A DNA stretch of 64,000 bases from Catellatospora methionotrophica (GTDB taxonomy: Bacteria; Actinomycetota; Actinomycetes; Mycobacteriales; Micromonosporaceae): positions 434,001-498,000 of the forward strand of contig NZ_JAAOTJ010000001.1 of the NCBI RefSeq assembly GCF_011297335.1. The letters run 5' to 3'. Each line of letters opens with the position of its first letter. The first letter of the stretch is position 1. Under the pieces are notes generated by a model. The model was not told where the DNA came from and searched no databases. It saw nothing but the letters and a program-made list of their open reading frames with translations. Position numbers and translations under genes: made by a program. Below are positions 22,980 through 31,420 of the stretch, piece by piece.

Positions 22980-25829
22980 TCATGCCTCGTCGAGCCGGGC
23001 CAGCCTGTCCCGCAGTTCGCCCGCGTCGGGGTGGCCCAGTTCGTCGAGCATCGCCAGGGACAGCTGCCAGGCGTCGGCGGCGGGCCTCCGGTCGCCTGCC
23101 GCGTGGTGGGTGTCGCCGAGATGGGTGAGGGTGATCGTCTCGTAGTAGGGGTCGGCGAGCTGGCGCAGCACCACCAGGGCCTCCTGGTAGTGGACTGTCG
23201 CCTGCCGGTGGTCGCCCCGGCCGTGGTGGGCGTAGCCGAGGCTGTCGAGCGCGTTGGCCAGGCCCTCCCGGTCGCCCAGCTCCCGGTGCACCTCGACCGC
23301 CTGCTCGCAGTACTTGACCGCGTCGCCGTGCTGGCCCAGCTGGGCGTGCAGCCATCCGACGCTGTTGAGGGCCTGTCCCCGGCCGATGTGGTGGCCTGCC
23401 GACTGGAACCGGTCCAGCGCGTGCCGCGCGTCGAGCAGCGCCGCGTGCCGGTCGCCCTGGCCCTCGTGGACCAGGCTCATCCGCAGGTTGGTGTATGCCT
23501 GACCGACGAGGTCGTCCAGCTCGCCGAAGGCACGGTCGGCGCGGCGCAGGTGGGCGTGCGCCTCGCCGTACCGCTTCAGCCGGTTGTAGGCCAGGCCAAG
23601 GCTGCCGTGCGCGTGTGCCTGCCCGGCCCGGTCGGCGCAGCGCTCGGCGGCGGCCAGGGCGGTGCGCCCGGTGGCGACCCAGTCGTGCCAGTGCCCGTAC
23701 CGGTCCAGGTAGGTGGACAGAGCGGAGGCCAGCTGCCAGGCGTACGTGGCGAGGTTCTCGTCGGCGGCCGTGTTCAGCGCGGTCAGCAGCACGGCGTGTT
23801 CCGACGTGAACCAGGCCGAGGCCTCGTTCACGTCGCCGAACCGCGTCACCGCCGCGCCGGGATCGGCGGGCGCCAGGTCCAGCCGGTAACGGTGCGGATA
23901 GATGCGCAGCGCCGCGGCGTAGGCGCTGTGCAGGTAGTGGGACAGGACACGGCGCAGTGCCGCACGCCGGTCCGGCTCGGTCTCGTTGAGCTGCGCGAGC
24001 TTCGCCGCGTATCCCCGCAGGAGGTCGTGCAGCGAGAACCGGCCGGGCAGGTGTTCGGTGATCAGATGTGCGCGTGCGAGTTCGGTCAGCAGCGGGCGTA
24101 CCGCATCCGCCGGAGCTCCGGCCAGACTGGCGGCCGCGCTCACGCCCGCGTCCGCGCCCGGGTGCAGCCCGAGCAGCCGGAACAGCCTCGCGGCCGAGGG
24201 CGTCAGCCGCCGGCACGACCACGAGAAGGCGGCCTGCACGTCGGTGGTGAAGTCGTCGGGGTCCTGCGGCCGCAGGCGTTCGCGGACCGCGGACAGCTCG
24301 GCGGACAGCGCCCTGAGCGGAAGAGCGGGATGGACGGCGGCACGCGCGGCGACCATCGCCAACGCGAGCGGCAGGCGCGCGCACCGGACCGCGATCTCGT
24401 CGGCGGCCTGGACGTCCGCGGCCACCCGCGCTCCGCCGAGCCGCCCGGCCAGCAGCTCGCGCGCCTCGACGCCGGACAGCACGCCGAGGGTCACCGGATG
24501 GGCGCCCTCCAGCGCGACCAGGCCGATCAGCTGATCACGGCTGGTGATCAGCACCATGCCGCCACGCCCGCCCGGCAGCAGCGGCCGGACCTGGTCGGCG
24601 TCGACCGCGTTGTCGAGCAGCACCAGGATCCGCCGGCCCGCGACCAGGCTTCGGTACAGGGCCGCCTGCGCGTCCAGACCGGCCGGCACCCGCTCCGGGG
24701 CGATGCCGAGCGCGTCGAGGAAGCCGCGTAACGCCTCCCCCGGCTCCACCGGCCGGGCCGCGGGGTGGAATCCGCGCAGGTTCACATACAGCTGACCGTC
24801 CGGGAACCTGGCCGCCGCCTGCTGGGCCCAGTGCACCGCGAGGGCGGTCTTGCCCACTCCCGCGGTGCCCATGAGGACGGCGACCACCGTCTCGGGGGGT
24901 GTCGCGGCGGCACCGTCGGCGAGGGCGTCGAGGTGTGCCAGTTGCGTGCCCCGCCCGGCGAAACCGCGGACGTCCAACGGCAGCTGGGCGGGCACCGGAA
25001 GGGCGGCCCGGACGGGCTGCGCGACCGCCTGACCTGCCACGGCCCGGTCGGGTTCCAGCGGCAGGTCGAGCGTGTGGTCGCCGAGCAGGATGCGCCGCTC
25101 CAGGACCTGCAGTTCACGGCCGACGTCGAGGCCGTACTCGTCGGACAGGGTGTGCCGGGCGTTGCGGTAGACGCCGAGCGCGTCGGTGACTCTTCCGCTG
25201 CGGTGCAGGGCGATCATCAGCTGGGCGACGAATCGCTGCCGGACGGGGTCGGCGGCCACCGCGTCCGTCAGCTCCGGCACGATCGCCGCGTGGTTGCCGC
25301 AGCCCAGTTCGGCGTCGAAGAGCTGCTCCAGCGCCCTGTCGCGCTGCTCGATGAGGTATGGGCGAGCGGCGGTGACGAACGTGGCCCGCACCCCGGCCAA
25401 GGGCAGCGTGCCTCGCCACAGCCCGAGCGCCGCGCGCAGCAGACCGACGGCGGCGGCGGGCGTACGCGCTTCACGGGCCTGGCCGACGAGCCGCGTGAAG
25501 GCTGCCAGGTCGAGCCTGCCGGCGGTGATGTGCAGCGCGTAGCCGGCAGCCTGACGGTCCACCGTGGCCAGCGGCCCGCTGCGGCCATGGAGGGCGGCTC
25601 GCAGCGCGGACACCATGTTCTGCACCTGGACGTTCGCGGTGCGCGGCGCGGCTCCGCCCCACATCGCCTCGATGATCTCGCCGGTCGCCACCACACGTCC
25701 GGCGCGCAGCATGAGGAAGGCGAGCAGGTCGAGTTGCTGGCGACGGGCGAACCGCAACGGCTCGCCGTCGACGACGACCTCCACCGGGCCGAGTAGGCGA
25801 AAGTCACCACCGTCGCTGTCTGCGATCAT
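22980..25829 (-). CDS. AfsR-type regulator: SARP/BTAD + STAND ATPase + TPR (copy 1)
   Basis: About 949 residues. The N-terminal winged helix begins FRLLGPVEVVVDG and continues through the MWGGAAPRT region. The BTAD helices (LWRGTLPLAG, EYGLDVGRELQVLE) extend to about 250. The NB-ARC/STAND ATPase (about 280-560) has Walker A GTAGVGKTALAVHW, Walker B-like RILVLLDNAVD and sensor LITSRDQL. A winged-helix relay and a series of TPR helices (about 690-940; AHAHGSLGLAYNRLKRYGEA is typical) complete the AfsR layout. Such proteins couple an unknown ligand to activation of secondary metabolism or secreted-protein genes. ATG 25829 gives the standard SARP start; GTG 25865 is possible. The M23-repeat gene follows 181 bases downstream and is a likely target. 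Confidence 0.87.
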   Translation of the reverse strand: MIADSDGGDFRLLGPVEVVVDGEPLRFARRQQLDLLAFLMLRAGRVVATGEIIEAMWGGAAPRTANVQVQNMVSALRAALHGRSGPLATVDRQAAGYALHITAGRLDLAAFTRLVGQAREARTPAAAVGLLRAALGLWRGTLPLAGVRATFVTAARPYLIEQRDRALEQLFDAELGCGNHAAIVPELTDAVAADPVRQRFVAQLMIALHRSGRVTDALGVYRNARHTLSDEYGLDVGRELQVLERRILLGDHTLDLPLEPDRAVAGQAVAQPVRAALPVPAQLPLDVRGFAGRGTQLAHLDALADGAAATPPETVVAVLMGTAGVGKTALAVHWAQQAAARFPDGQLYVNLRGFHPAARPVEPGEALRGFLDALGIAPERVPAGLDAQAALYRSLVAGRRILVLLDNAVDADQVRPLLPGGRGGMVLITSRDQLIGLVALEGAHPVTLGVLSGVEARELLAGRLGGARVAADVQAADEIAVRCARLPLALAMVAARAAVHPALPLRALSAELSAVRERLRPQDPDDFTTDVQAAFSWSCRRLTPSAARLFRLLGLHPGADAGVSAAASLAGAPADAVRPLLTELARAHLITEHLPGRFSLHDLLRGYAAKLAQLNETEPDRRAALRRVLSHYLHSAYAAALRIYPHRYRLDLAPADPGAAVTRFGDVNEASAWFTSEHAVLLTALNTAADENLATYAWQLASALSTYLDRYGHWHDWVATGRTALAAAERCADRAGQAHAHGSLGLAYNRLKRYGEAHAHLRRADRAFGELDDLVGQAYTNLRMSLVHEGQGDRHAALLDARHALDRFQSAGHHIGRGQALNSVGWLHAQLGQHGDAVKYCEQAVEVHRELGDREGLANALDSLGYAHHGRGDHRQATVHYQEALVVLRQLADPYYETITLTHLGDTHHAAGDRRPAADAWQLSLAMLDELGHPDAGELRDRLARLDEA

Positions 25830-25988
25830 CGGCGCGATCGTAGCCGGGCACGGTGAACTGTCCACAGTGCGCGGGTCTGCCCCCGCCCACGCAATGGGCC
25901 GGGTCGCGGCGGCGAGGTCGTGGGGCTACCCGTCGGCGCGGGTCCGGCCCGTCAGATCAGTGGCGCGGTGCGGGCTCCCGCCCTCGGC

Positions 25989-26402
25989 TCACGACGGCCT
26001 GGGGGCGCGCCGGTCCCTGCGCCGGGCCAGTTCCTCCTCGTCCACCAGGACGAGCATCGGCTGGTCCGGTGCGCACAGCATGGTGACGGTGAACCGCACC
26101 GGCGTGTCGTCGCGGTTGTTGCCGTCCTGGTAGTGGATGACGTCGCCGCCCGGTTCCCAGAACACCTCGCCCGCGCGTACGACGCGCTCGGGCTCGCCTT
26201 CCAGTTCGAACACCATCTCGCCTTCGAGCACGTAACCGAAGGCCGGGCCGGAGTGCCGGTGCGGCGGTGTTCCGGGGCTGCCGGGCGGGTATTCGACGAC
26301 GATGGTCATCGCGTGCGCGCCGGCCGGGATGAACGGTGGCACCACCTCCTGGAGCATGGTGAACGCCGTCGAGTTCAGCTCCTGCGGAACATTGTCTGCC
26401 AT
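25989..26402 (-). CDS. Cupin-domain protein
   Basis: 137 residues with a single cupin barrel. Motif 1 is PGTPPHRHSGPAFGYVLEGE, with two metal-binding histidines and the glutamate further on. Motif 2 is the WEPGGDVIHYQDGNN region, with its histidine. The start ATG has GGAGG six bases upstream. It is the last gene of a same-strand run (sigma factor, SDR, small acidic protein, heme peroxidase, cupin) and lies 62 bases after the peroxidase. A cupin beside a peroxidase could be a metal-dependent oxygenase or a sensor/binding protein for the same substrate. Only the fold is certain. Confidence 0.87.
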   Translation of the reverse strand: MADNVPQELNSTAFTMLQEVVPPFIPAGAHAMTIVVEYPPGSPGTPPHRHSGPAFGYVLEGEMVFELEGEPERVVRAGEVFWEPGGDVIHYQDGNNRDDTPVRFTVTMLCAPDQPMLVLVDEEELARRRDRRAPRPS

Positions 26403-26464
26403 GGGATGCCTCCGCATCGGATCGTGGTGGATCTCTGAAGCGCGCTCGCCCTGCCGGGACGCGG

Positions 26465-27919
26465 TCACGCCGTGGGGACGCCGTCGAAGCCGAGGGTGAG
26501 CAGGTCGGCCATGCCGAAGCTCGGCCCGGCCGCGGGCAGGTTCGGCTGCCAGTCCGGTTCCAGGCTCAGGTAGCTCACCGTGTCGGCACGCATCAGGCCG
26601 ATGAGGACCTCGGCGACGATACGGCCGCCGACCGGGCCGAGCCGGTCGCCGTCGCCACGGTGCTCGGCCTCCTTGAGGATGTAGAACCACAGCGGCGTGC
26701 CCTGCGGCCAGTCCTGCGCCAGTTCTCCGGCGCTCAGCGGCTCGGAACCGAGCAGCCGCGCGACCGCCTCGCCGCTGGGCAGGGCCGTGGTGTCGCCGCG
26801 CAGCAGGTCGCGGACGGCCAGCGAGCGGTACGCCTCGGTGTCGACCGCGCCGGTGACCTGCTCGGGCAGGCCGATGAGGCTGGCGGCCAGCCGCCCGTCG
26901 AGGCGTTTGGCCCGTTGCGCGGGCGGGTGGCCGGGCAGGTCGAAGACCTGTGCGAGGTCGAGGCGACGATCGGCGGCCACGGGGCCGAAACCGACCAGGT
27001 CCGGGAAGAGCGGCACCGTGGAGCCGCCGTCGGCGAGCTGGTAGGTGTGCCGGATCTGGCCGTGGCCGTAGCGGAAGGCGGCGTCGGCGAACTCCAGCGG
27101 GATGTACGCCTGTCCCGCCGGCGGCGCGAACCACCGGCCGCCCTCGGCGAGCACCTGTTCGACCAGCTCCGTCCCGACCAGGCGGGGCAGGAAGTCGTGC
27201 ACGACGATCCACTGGTAGTGCCAGGTGAGGGTGATGCGTGCCTTGTCGAAGATGTCGCGGTCGGGCACGCCCGCCTCGCGCAGCCGGTCGACGATGCGGT
27301 TGTGCGCGCGCAGCAGCGCGATGTGCAGGGTCAGCGCGAACAGGTGCGAGTCGTTGCGGGGGTCGCCGATCAGGGCGACCCCTTGGACGTTGCGCTGCAC
27401 GTCGCCGCCGTCCGGGCCGAGCAGGAACTTCGCCGGGTCGGCGATGTCGTACAGGTAGGGCGAGCCGATCGGGCCGTCGGAGTACAGCATCTCCAGGTTC
27501 AGTTTCGGGGCGCGGGCGTTGCGCAGCGCCTCCGGGTCGACGCCGCCCATGATCGGTGACCGGTCGGCGGTGATGTCATGGGCGATGAGCTGGCCGAAGA
27601 ACGGCCATCCGGCGGCCTCGGTGGCGTCGTCGCGGCTGGGGTCGAGGCTGTCCAGGGCCACGGCGGCGTCGCAGATCCCGCCGTCGACGCCCGCGCGCAT
27701 CAGCAGTTGCGGGTCGGTGCCGAGCGGGGCGAGGCCGGGGAACATGCGCCCGTAGCGGGCCGCCCCGGTGGGCCGGTCCACGGCGCGGGCGAGGCTGAGA
27801 CAGTGGTCGCGGGCGGCCACCCGGCTGCCGTGCGGGTGTGCTTGAGCGCTGCTCACCTGCCGAGCGTATGCCGATACGGGACACGCTCCGGGCAGGTTGG
27901 CCAGATGCCCGGCGGTCAT
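26465..27919 (-). CDS. Heme peroxidase of the animal-type (An_peroxidase) superfamily
   Basis: 484 residues. The distal heme segment is WPFFGQLIAHDITADRS, with the distal histidine following Q and the calcium-site aspartate. Downstream is DPRNDSHLFALTLHIALLRAHN, matching the conserved R-E/N-LHxLxxREHN stretch. The proximal histidine lies in AFRYGHGQIRHTY. This is the bacterial branch related to peroxidasin and linoleate diol synthase. No signal peptide is visible. The ATG at 27919 overlaps the stop of the preceding small acidic gene (ATGA), so the two are translationally coupled; a GTG at 27856 is a less likely start. Operon context with an SDR, a cupin and an ECF41 sigma factor suggests oxidation of a specific small molecule or peptide. 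Substrate unknown. Confidence 0.87.
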   Translation of the reverse strand: MTAGHLANLPGACPVSAYARQVSSAQAHPHGSRVAARDHCLSLARAVDRPTGAARYGRMFPGLAPLGTDPQLLMRAGVDGGICDAAVALDSLDPSRDDATEAAGWPFFGQLIAHDITADRSPIMGGVDPEALRNARAPKLNLEMLYSDGPIGSPYLYDIADPAKFLLGPDGGDVQRNVQGVALIGDPRNDSHLFALTLHIALLRAHNRIVDRLREAGVPDRDIFDKARITLTWHYQWIVVHDFLPRLVGTELVEQVLAEGGRWFAPPAGQAYIPLEFADAAFRYGHGQIRHTYQLADGGSTVPLFPDLVGFGPVAADRRLDLAQVFDLPGHPPAQRAKRLDGRLAASLIGLPEQVTGAVDTEAYRSLAVRDLLRGDTTALPSGEAVARLLGSEPLSAGELAQDWPQGTPLWFYILKEAEHRGDGDRLGPVGGRIVAEVLIGLMRADTVSYLSLEPDWQPNLPAAGPSFGMADLLTLGFDGVPTA

Positions 27920-28152
27920 GACCGCCCCCGTTCGCCCGGCCCGGCGTCGTCCTCGACGGCCTGCACCGCGCGGAGCAGGTTGCGCAGCCCGACCTCTTCG
28001 CTCTGGGCGTACGCCGGATCGATCATCCACTCGTCCATCGGTGTGGCGGCGGCCTCCTCTTCCGTCGGCGCGTTCTCGGCCATGGTCAGTTCGGCTTCGA
28101 CTTCGTTCTGCAGCTCGTGCAGGAACGTGCCGTCGCCGGTCGGGGTGTTCAT
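27916..28152 (-). CDS. Small acidic protein translationally coupled to the heme peroxidase
   Basis: 78 residues, strongly acidic (about 20 Asp/Glu), no cysteine, with two short helical stretches (FLHELQNEVEAELTMAE and VGLRNLLRAVQAVEDD) around a Met/Tyr/Trp-containing middle (PMDEWMIDPAYAQ). The ATG at 28152 has GGAGGAG three bases upstream. The TGA overlaps the peroxidase ATG, so fixed stoichiometry is likely. It does not match a family I know. Possible roles are a chaperone or accessory subunit of the peroxidase, or a peptide substrate whose Tyr/Trp/Met residues are oxidised. Both are inference. Confidence 0.78.
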   Translation of the reverse strand: MNTPTGDGTFLHELQNEVEAELTMAENAPTEEEAAATPMDEWMIDPAYAQSEEVGLRNLLRAVQAVEDDAGPGERGRS

Positions 28153-28201
28153 GTCTCCTCCATACTCGGGATGCCGGTGCTGAACCGGGCGCCCCGGGAT
28201 G

Positions 28202-28960
28202 TCACTTCGCGGGCGCGCCGGTCCGGCCCGGCCAGTCGCCGAAACGCGTCTCGCCCAGCAGTGCGCCGCCATCGGGCAGCAGGGTGCGCTCTTCCAGCAG
28301 GGCGCCGAAGTACGCGGCCTTCGGGTCGCTGACCACCTCGCGCGGATCGTCGCGCGCGGCCAGCGCCTCGCGGAAGAACTCGTCCATCCGGAACTGCTCG
28401 GGCCCGGCTATCTCGACGGTCCCGTGCAGCGGCGTGCCCACGGCCGTACGGCCGACGGCTTCGGCGACCTCGTCGCTGACCATGGGCTGGAACAGCACCG
28501 GCGCGAAGTGGACGGTGTCGCCGACGGTCGCCGCGTCGGACATGCTGCGGACGAACTCGAAGAACTGGGTCGCGTGCACGATCGAGTACGGGATCGCCGA
28601 GTCCTTGATCAGCTTTTCCTGGGCGCTCTTGGCACGGAAGTAGCCGCTGTCCTGCAGGCGTTCGGTGCCCACCACCGACAGCGCGACGTGATGCCCGACT
28701 CCGGCGGCCTCCTCGGCGGCGAGCAGGTTGCGGGTGGACGTCTTGAAGAAGTCCATGACCGCCGCGTCCTCGAAGGAGGGCGAGTTCGACACGTCGACCA
28801 CGACGCTCGCGCCTGCCAGCGCGTCGGCGACACCCTCACCGGTGAGGGTGTCGACGCCCGTGTTCGGTGACGCCGCCACCGCCTCGTGGCCGTGCTCGGT
28901 GAGCCCGGCGACGAGCTTCGACCCGATCAGGCCGGTTCCGCCGATCACCACGATCTTCAT
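28202..28960 (-). CDS. NmrA-like NAD(P)-binding protein (atypical SDR)
   Basis: 252 residues. The dinucleotide-binding motif is VVIGGTGLIGSKL at the N-terminus (GxxGxxG, residues 7-13). The later ALSVVGTERL and the YFRAKSAQEKLI stretch follow the atypical SDR pattern in which Y and K flank a short helix. NmrA-like proteins act as redox sensors or reductases. ECF41 sigma factors are characteristically linked to genes for carboxymuconolactone decarboxylases, oxidoreductases or epimerases; this protein fits the last class. AGGAGG lies six bases before the start, and an ECF41-like promoter is about 50-80 bases upstream. The small acidic gene follows after 49 bases. Confidence 0.87.
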   Translation of the reverse strand: MKIVVIGGTGLIGSKLVAGLTEHGHEAVAASPNTGVDTLTGEGVADALAGASVVVDVSNSPSFEDAAVMDFFKTSTRNLLAAEEAAGVGHHVALSVVGTERLQDSGYFRAKSAQEKLIKDSAIPYSIVHATQFFEFVRSMSDAATVGDTVHFAPVLFQPMVSDEVAEAVGRTAVGTPLHGTVEIAGPEQFRMDEFFREALAARDDPREVVSDPKAAYFGALLEERTLLPDGGALLGETRFGDWPGRTGAPAK

Positions 28961-29011
28961 GACAGACCTCCTGTCCCTGAGGGCGGCAGTCGCCGGCCCT
29001 CCATCAGCTAA

Positions 29012-29038
29012 GACCGGGCAGCCCCGCGACCTGTGACA
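29012..29038 (-). promoter_or_regulatory. Candidate ECF41-dependent promoter TGTCACA-N16-GGTC
   Basis: On the minus strand TGTCACA (29038-29032) is followed by 16 bases and GGTC (15 bases to CGGT), about 50 bases before the SDR start and just after the ECF41 gene. As I recall the published ECF41 consensus, it is TGTCACA with a spacer of about 16 and CGTC. The -35 matches fully and the -10 nearly so. Confidence 0.6.
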
Positions 29039-29068
29039 GCTCCGGCGCGGTCGGGCACGTGGCAGCCG

Positions 29069-29992
29069 TCACGCGGTGTCACCGGTCCCCATGCGAGGTG
29101 GGGCCGCCGCGGCGATACCGGCGAGCTTGGCGGGGTTCATCACCCACATGATCTGCTCGATGCCGTCGCCCGACGCGCTGATCGTGAACATCACGAACGC
29201 CGTGCCGTCGCGTGAGGCCAGCACCGACGCCCCGCCGTTCGCCTCGACCCAGCTGAATTCGGCGCCGGTCCAGTAGGTCGAGGCGAACGCCGCGATGAAT
29301 TTCGCCACGGTCGTCCGGCCCGCGACGGGGATCCGGGCTGCCCGCACCGCGCCGCCGCTGTCGGAGTAGCTGACCACGTCGGCCGCGAACAGCTCCTCCA
29401 GCCGGACCAGGTCGCCTTCGCGGGCGGCGGCCAGGAACGCGGTGAGCAGGCGGCGCTGCTCCGCCGGGCGTACGGCCTCGCGGCGCTGCTCGGCGACCCG
29501 TTTTCGGGCCCGGCTGACGAGCTGGCGGGCGTTGTCTTCGCTGGCCTGCACGATGTCCGCTATCTGCCCGTACGGGTAATGAAACGCCTCGCGCAGCACG
29601 TATGCCGCGCGTTCGGTCGGTGACAGCTTCTCCATCAGCACCAGGATCGCCATTTCGAGCGCCTCGCCCGTCTCCGCGCCCAGCGCCGGGTCTGCCGCGG
29701 TGTCGACGGGTTCGGGCAGCCACGGCCCGAGGTAGGTCTCGCGTCGCGAACGGGCCGAGCGCAGGTCGTTGATCGCCAACCGCGTCGTCGTCGTGGCCAG
29801 GAACGCCGCCGGATCCCGCACCGAGTCACGGTCGTAGGCCTGCCACCGCAGCCAGGCCTCCTGCACGATGTCCTCGGCCTCTGCCGCACTGCCGAGCATG
29901 CGGTAGGCGATCCCGAACAGGCGCGGTCGCAGGCTCGCGAACGTCTCCGCGGCCTCGTCCAGCGCAGCCGACGAATGTTCCGGAACCGGCAC
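29069..29992 (-). CDS. ECF41-family RNA polymerase sigma factor with SnoaL-like C-terminal domain
   Basis: 307 residues. Region 2 is LRPRLFGIAYRMLGSAAEAE and DIVQEAWLRW. Region 4 is KLSPTERAAYVLREAFHYPY, followed by QIADIVQASEDNARQLVSRA. The linker holds WLPEPVD, and the SnoaL-like C-terminal domain (about 190-290) has DSGGA in place of the DGGGK motif and NPAKL near the end; these mark ECF41. In this group the C-terminal extension, not an anti-sigma factor, controls activity. The gene heads a same-strand run with SDR, small acidic protein, peroxidase and cupin. Only about 60 bases separate its start from a truncated monooxygenase remnant, so its own promoter region may have been rearranged. 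Confidence 0.9.
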   Translation of the reverse strand: MPVPEHSSAALDEAAETFASLRPRLFGIAYRMLGSAAEAEDIVQEAWLRWQAYDRDSVRDPAAFLATTTTRLAINDLRSARSRRETYLGPWLPEPVDTAADPALGAETGEALEMAILVLMEKLSPTERAAYVLREAFHYPYGQIADIVQASEDNARQLVSRARKRVAEQRREAVRPAEQRRLLTAFLAAAREGDLVRLEELFAADVVSYSDSGGAVRAARIPVAGRTTVAKFIAAFASTYWTGAEFSWVEANGGASVLASRDGTAFVMFTISASGDGIEQIMWVMNPAKLAGIAAAAPPRMGTGDTA

Positions 29993-30050
29993 ATATCAAT
30001 GCTAGCGACAGATCAGGTGCCGCTCGCCCACACGGCCATATCACCACAAT

Positions 30051-31010
30051 GCGCTGGAGGAGCACGGCTGGGGCGGCGCGCTGATCGGGACCGGCTGGGG
30101 ACGGCCGGACACGTTCACCGTCGCCACCGCCCTGGCCACGCAGACCACGACGTTCCAGCCGCTCATCGCGGCCCGGCCCGGCTACTGGCGACCGGCCCAC
30201 TTCGCCTCCGCCGCCGCGACCCTGGACCACCTCACCGGCGGCCGGGTCCTGGTCAACGTCGTGTCCGGCAAGGACAACCTCGCCGCGTACGGCGACAGCG
30301 ACGGCGACCAGGCACAGCGCTACGACCGCACCCGGGAGTTCCTGCGCATCGTCCGCAGGCTGTGGACCGAGGAGAACGTGACCTACCGCGGCGAGCACTT
30401 CAGCGTCACCGACGCCACCGTGGTGCCCCGCACGGTCGTGCGCGGCGACCGCAGGCACCCCCGGCTCTACTTCGGCGGTGCGTCGGAGGCCGCCGAACAG
30501 GTCGCCGCCACCGACGCCGACGTCCAGCTCTTCTGGGGCGAACCGCTCGACGGGGTCCGGGAACGCATCGAGCGGCTACGGGCCCTGGAACGGAAGCTGG
30601 GACGCGAACACGCCCCGCTGGAGTTCGGGCTGCGCATCACCACCCTCGTCCGGGACACCACCGAGCAGGCCTGGGCCGACGCCGAAGCCAAGGTCGCGAA
30701 GATGGCCGACGGGCAGGACCCGGTCGCCCTCGACCCGCTCTGGCGGGCGGCCGTCGGCCAGCGGCGGCTGCTCGACCTGGCCGCCCGCGGCGACGTGCTG
30801 GACGACAACCTCTACACCGCCCCGGGCCGGTTCGGCGGCGGCGGAGCGGGCACCACCTGGCTGGTCGGCTCCGCCGCGGACGTCGCCGCCTCGCTGCGCC
30901 GATACCAGCAGCTCGGGGTCACCCACTTCGTCCTGTCCGACACCCCGTACCTGGCCGAGATCACCCGTCAGGGCGACCAACTGCTGCCGCTGCTGCGCGA
31001 CCCCTACTGA
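30051..31010 (+). pseudogene. 5'-truncated LLM-class flavin-dependent monooxygenase (SsuD-like)
   Basis: From 30051 the frame reads as an alkanesulfonate-monooxygenase-type protein: GALIGTGWGRPDTFTVATAL, then HLTGGRVLVNVVSGKDN, REFLRIVRRLWTEE, LYFGGASEAAEQVAA and FVLSDTPYLAEI, through a normal C-terminus. The first 40 or so residues, with the initial beta strand of the barrel, are missing. A TAG at 30003 blocks the frame upstream and no usable start codon lies between. Starting at the internal GTG 30261 would remove the first third of the barrel. I therefore call a relic, although an uncommon start cannot be excluded. It ends by overlapping the convergent tautomerase gene by 7 bases. Confidence 0.68.
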
Positions 31011-31420
31011 GCGGCGAGGGCGACCAGGTCGGCGTAGCGCACGATCTTCCCGCCCGCGCCCCAGGTGCCGTCGGGCTGCTCGTGGATGAGCACCCACACC
31101 CGCAGCGCGTCGGCCTCGGTCAGCCCGGCGGCGTCCAGCACGGCGGTCGTGATCTCGCCGACCAGGCCGGACTTGCGGCGTTCGGACAGAGCGCCCACCG
31201 GGACGGTGATCTCCACGCGGAACCGTGGCGCGTCGTCCTCGGCGGTGGTCTGCGCCCCGGCGGGCAGCTCGTGCAGATAGGTCCAGGCCAGGCTGCGGAA
31301 CAGCGCGTTGTCGGGTGCGCCCTCCCAGCGCAGCAGCACCGCGGCCAGGGTCTTCTGGATGGTGTCACGGCCGGTGGGCGTCAGCGCGCCCGCCGGTGCC
31401 GTCAGCTGGATCATGGGCAC
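31004..31420 (-). CDS. Tautomerase-superfamily protein (4-oxalocrotonate tautomerase-like, long form)
   Basis: 138 residues. The GTG at 31420 is chosen over ATG 31414 for two reasons. AGGAG lies six bases upstream, and the product then begins Met-Pro-Met-Ile, so that Pro-1, the catalytic base of tautomerases, would be exposed after Met removal. Two beta-alpha-beta halves are seen: PMIQLTAPAGALT with the TIQKTLAAVLLRW helix, and VEITVPVGALSERRKSGLV with VLIHEQPDGTWGAGG. This is the layout of fused double-length tautomerases such as the MIF/MSAD-type proteins. Substrate unknown. It is convergent with the truncated monooxygenase. Confidence 0.78.
   Translation of the reverse strand: MPMIQLTAPAGALTPTGRDTIQKTLAAVLLRWEGAPDNALFRSLAWTYLHELPAGAQTTAEDDAPRFRVEITVPVGALSERRKSGLVGEITTAVLDAAGLTEADALRVWVLIHEQPDGTWGAGGKIVRYADLVALAAQ

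Noticed and set aside
22593-24731. A 712-codon plus-strand frame across the M23 promoter and AfsR-type gene
   Set aside because: Low-complexity antisense product crossing two well-supported minus-strand genes.
30261-31010. Treating the flavin monooxygenase as an intact gene starting at 30261
   Set aside because: Clear family similarity begins about 210 bases earlier in the same frame, so this start would remove an essential part of the barrel.
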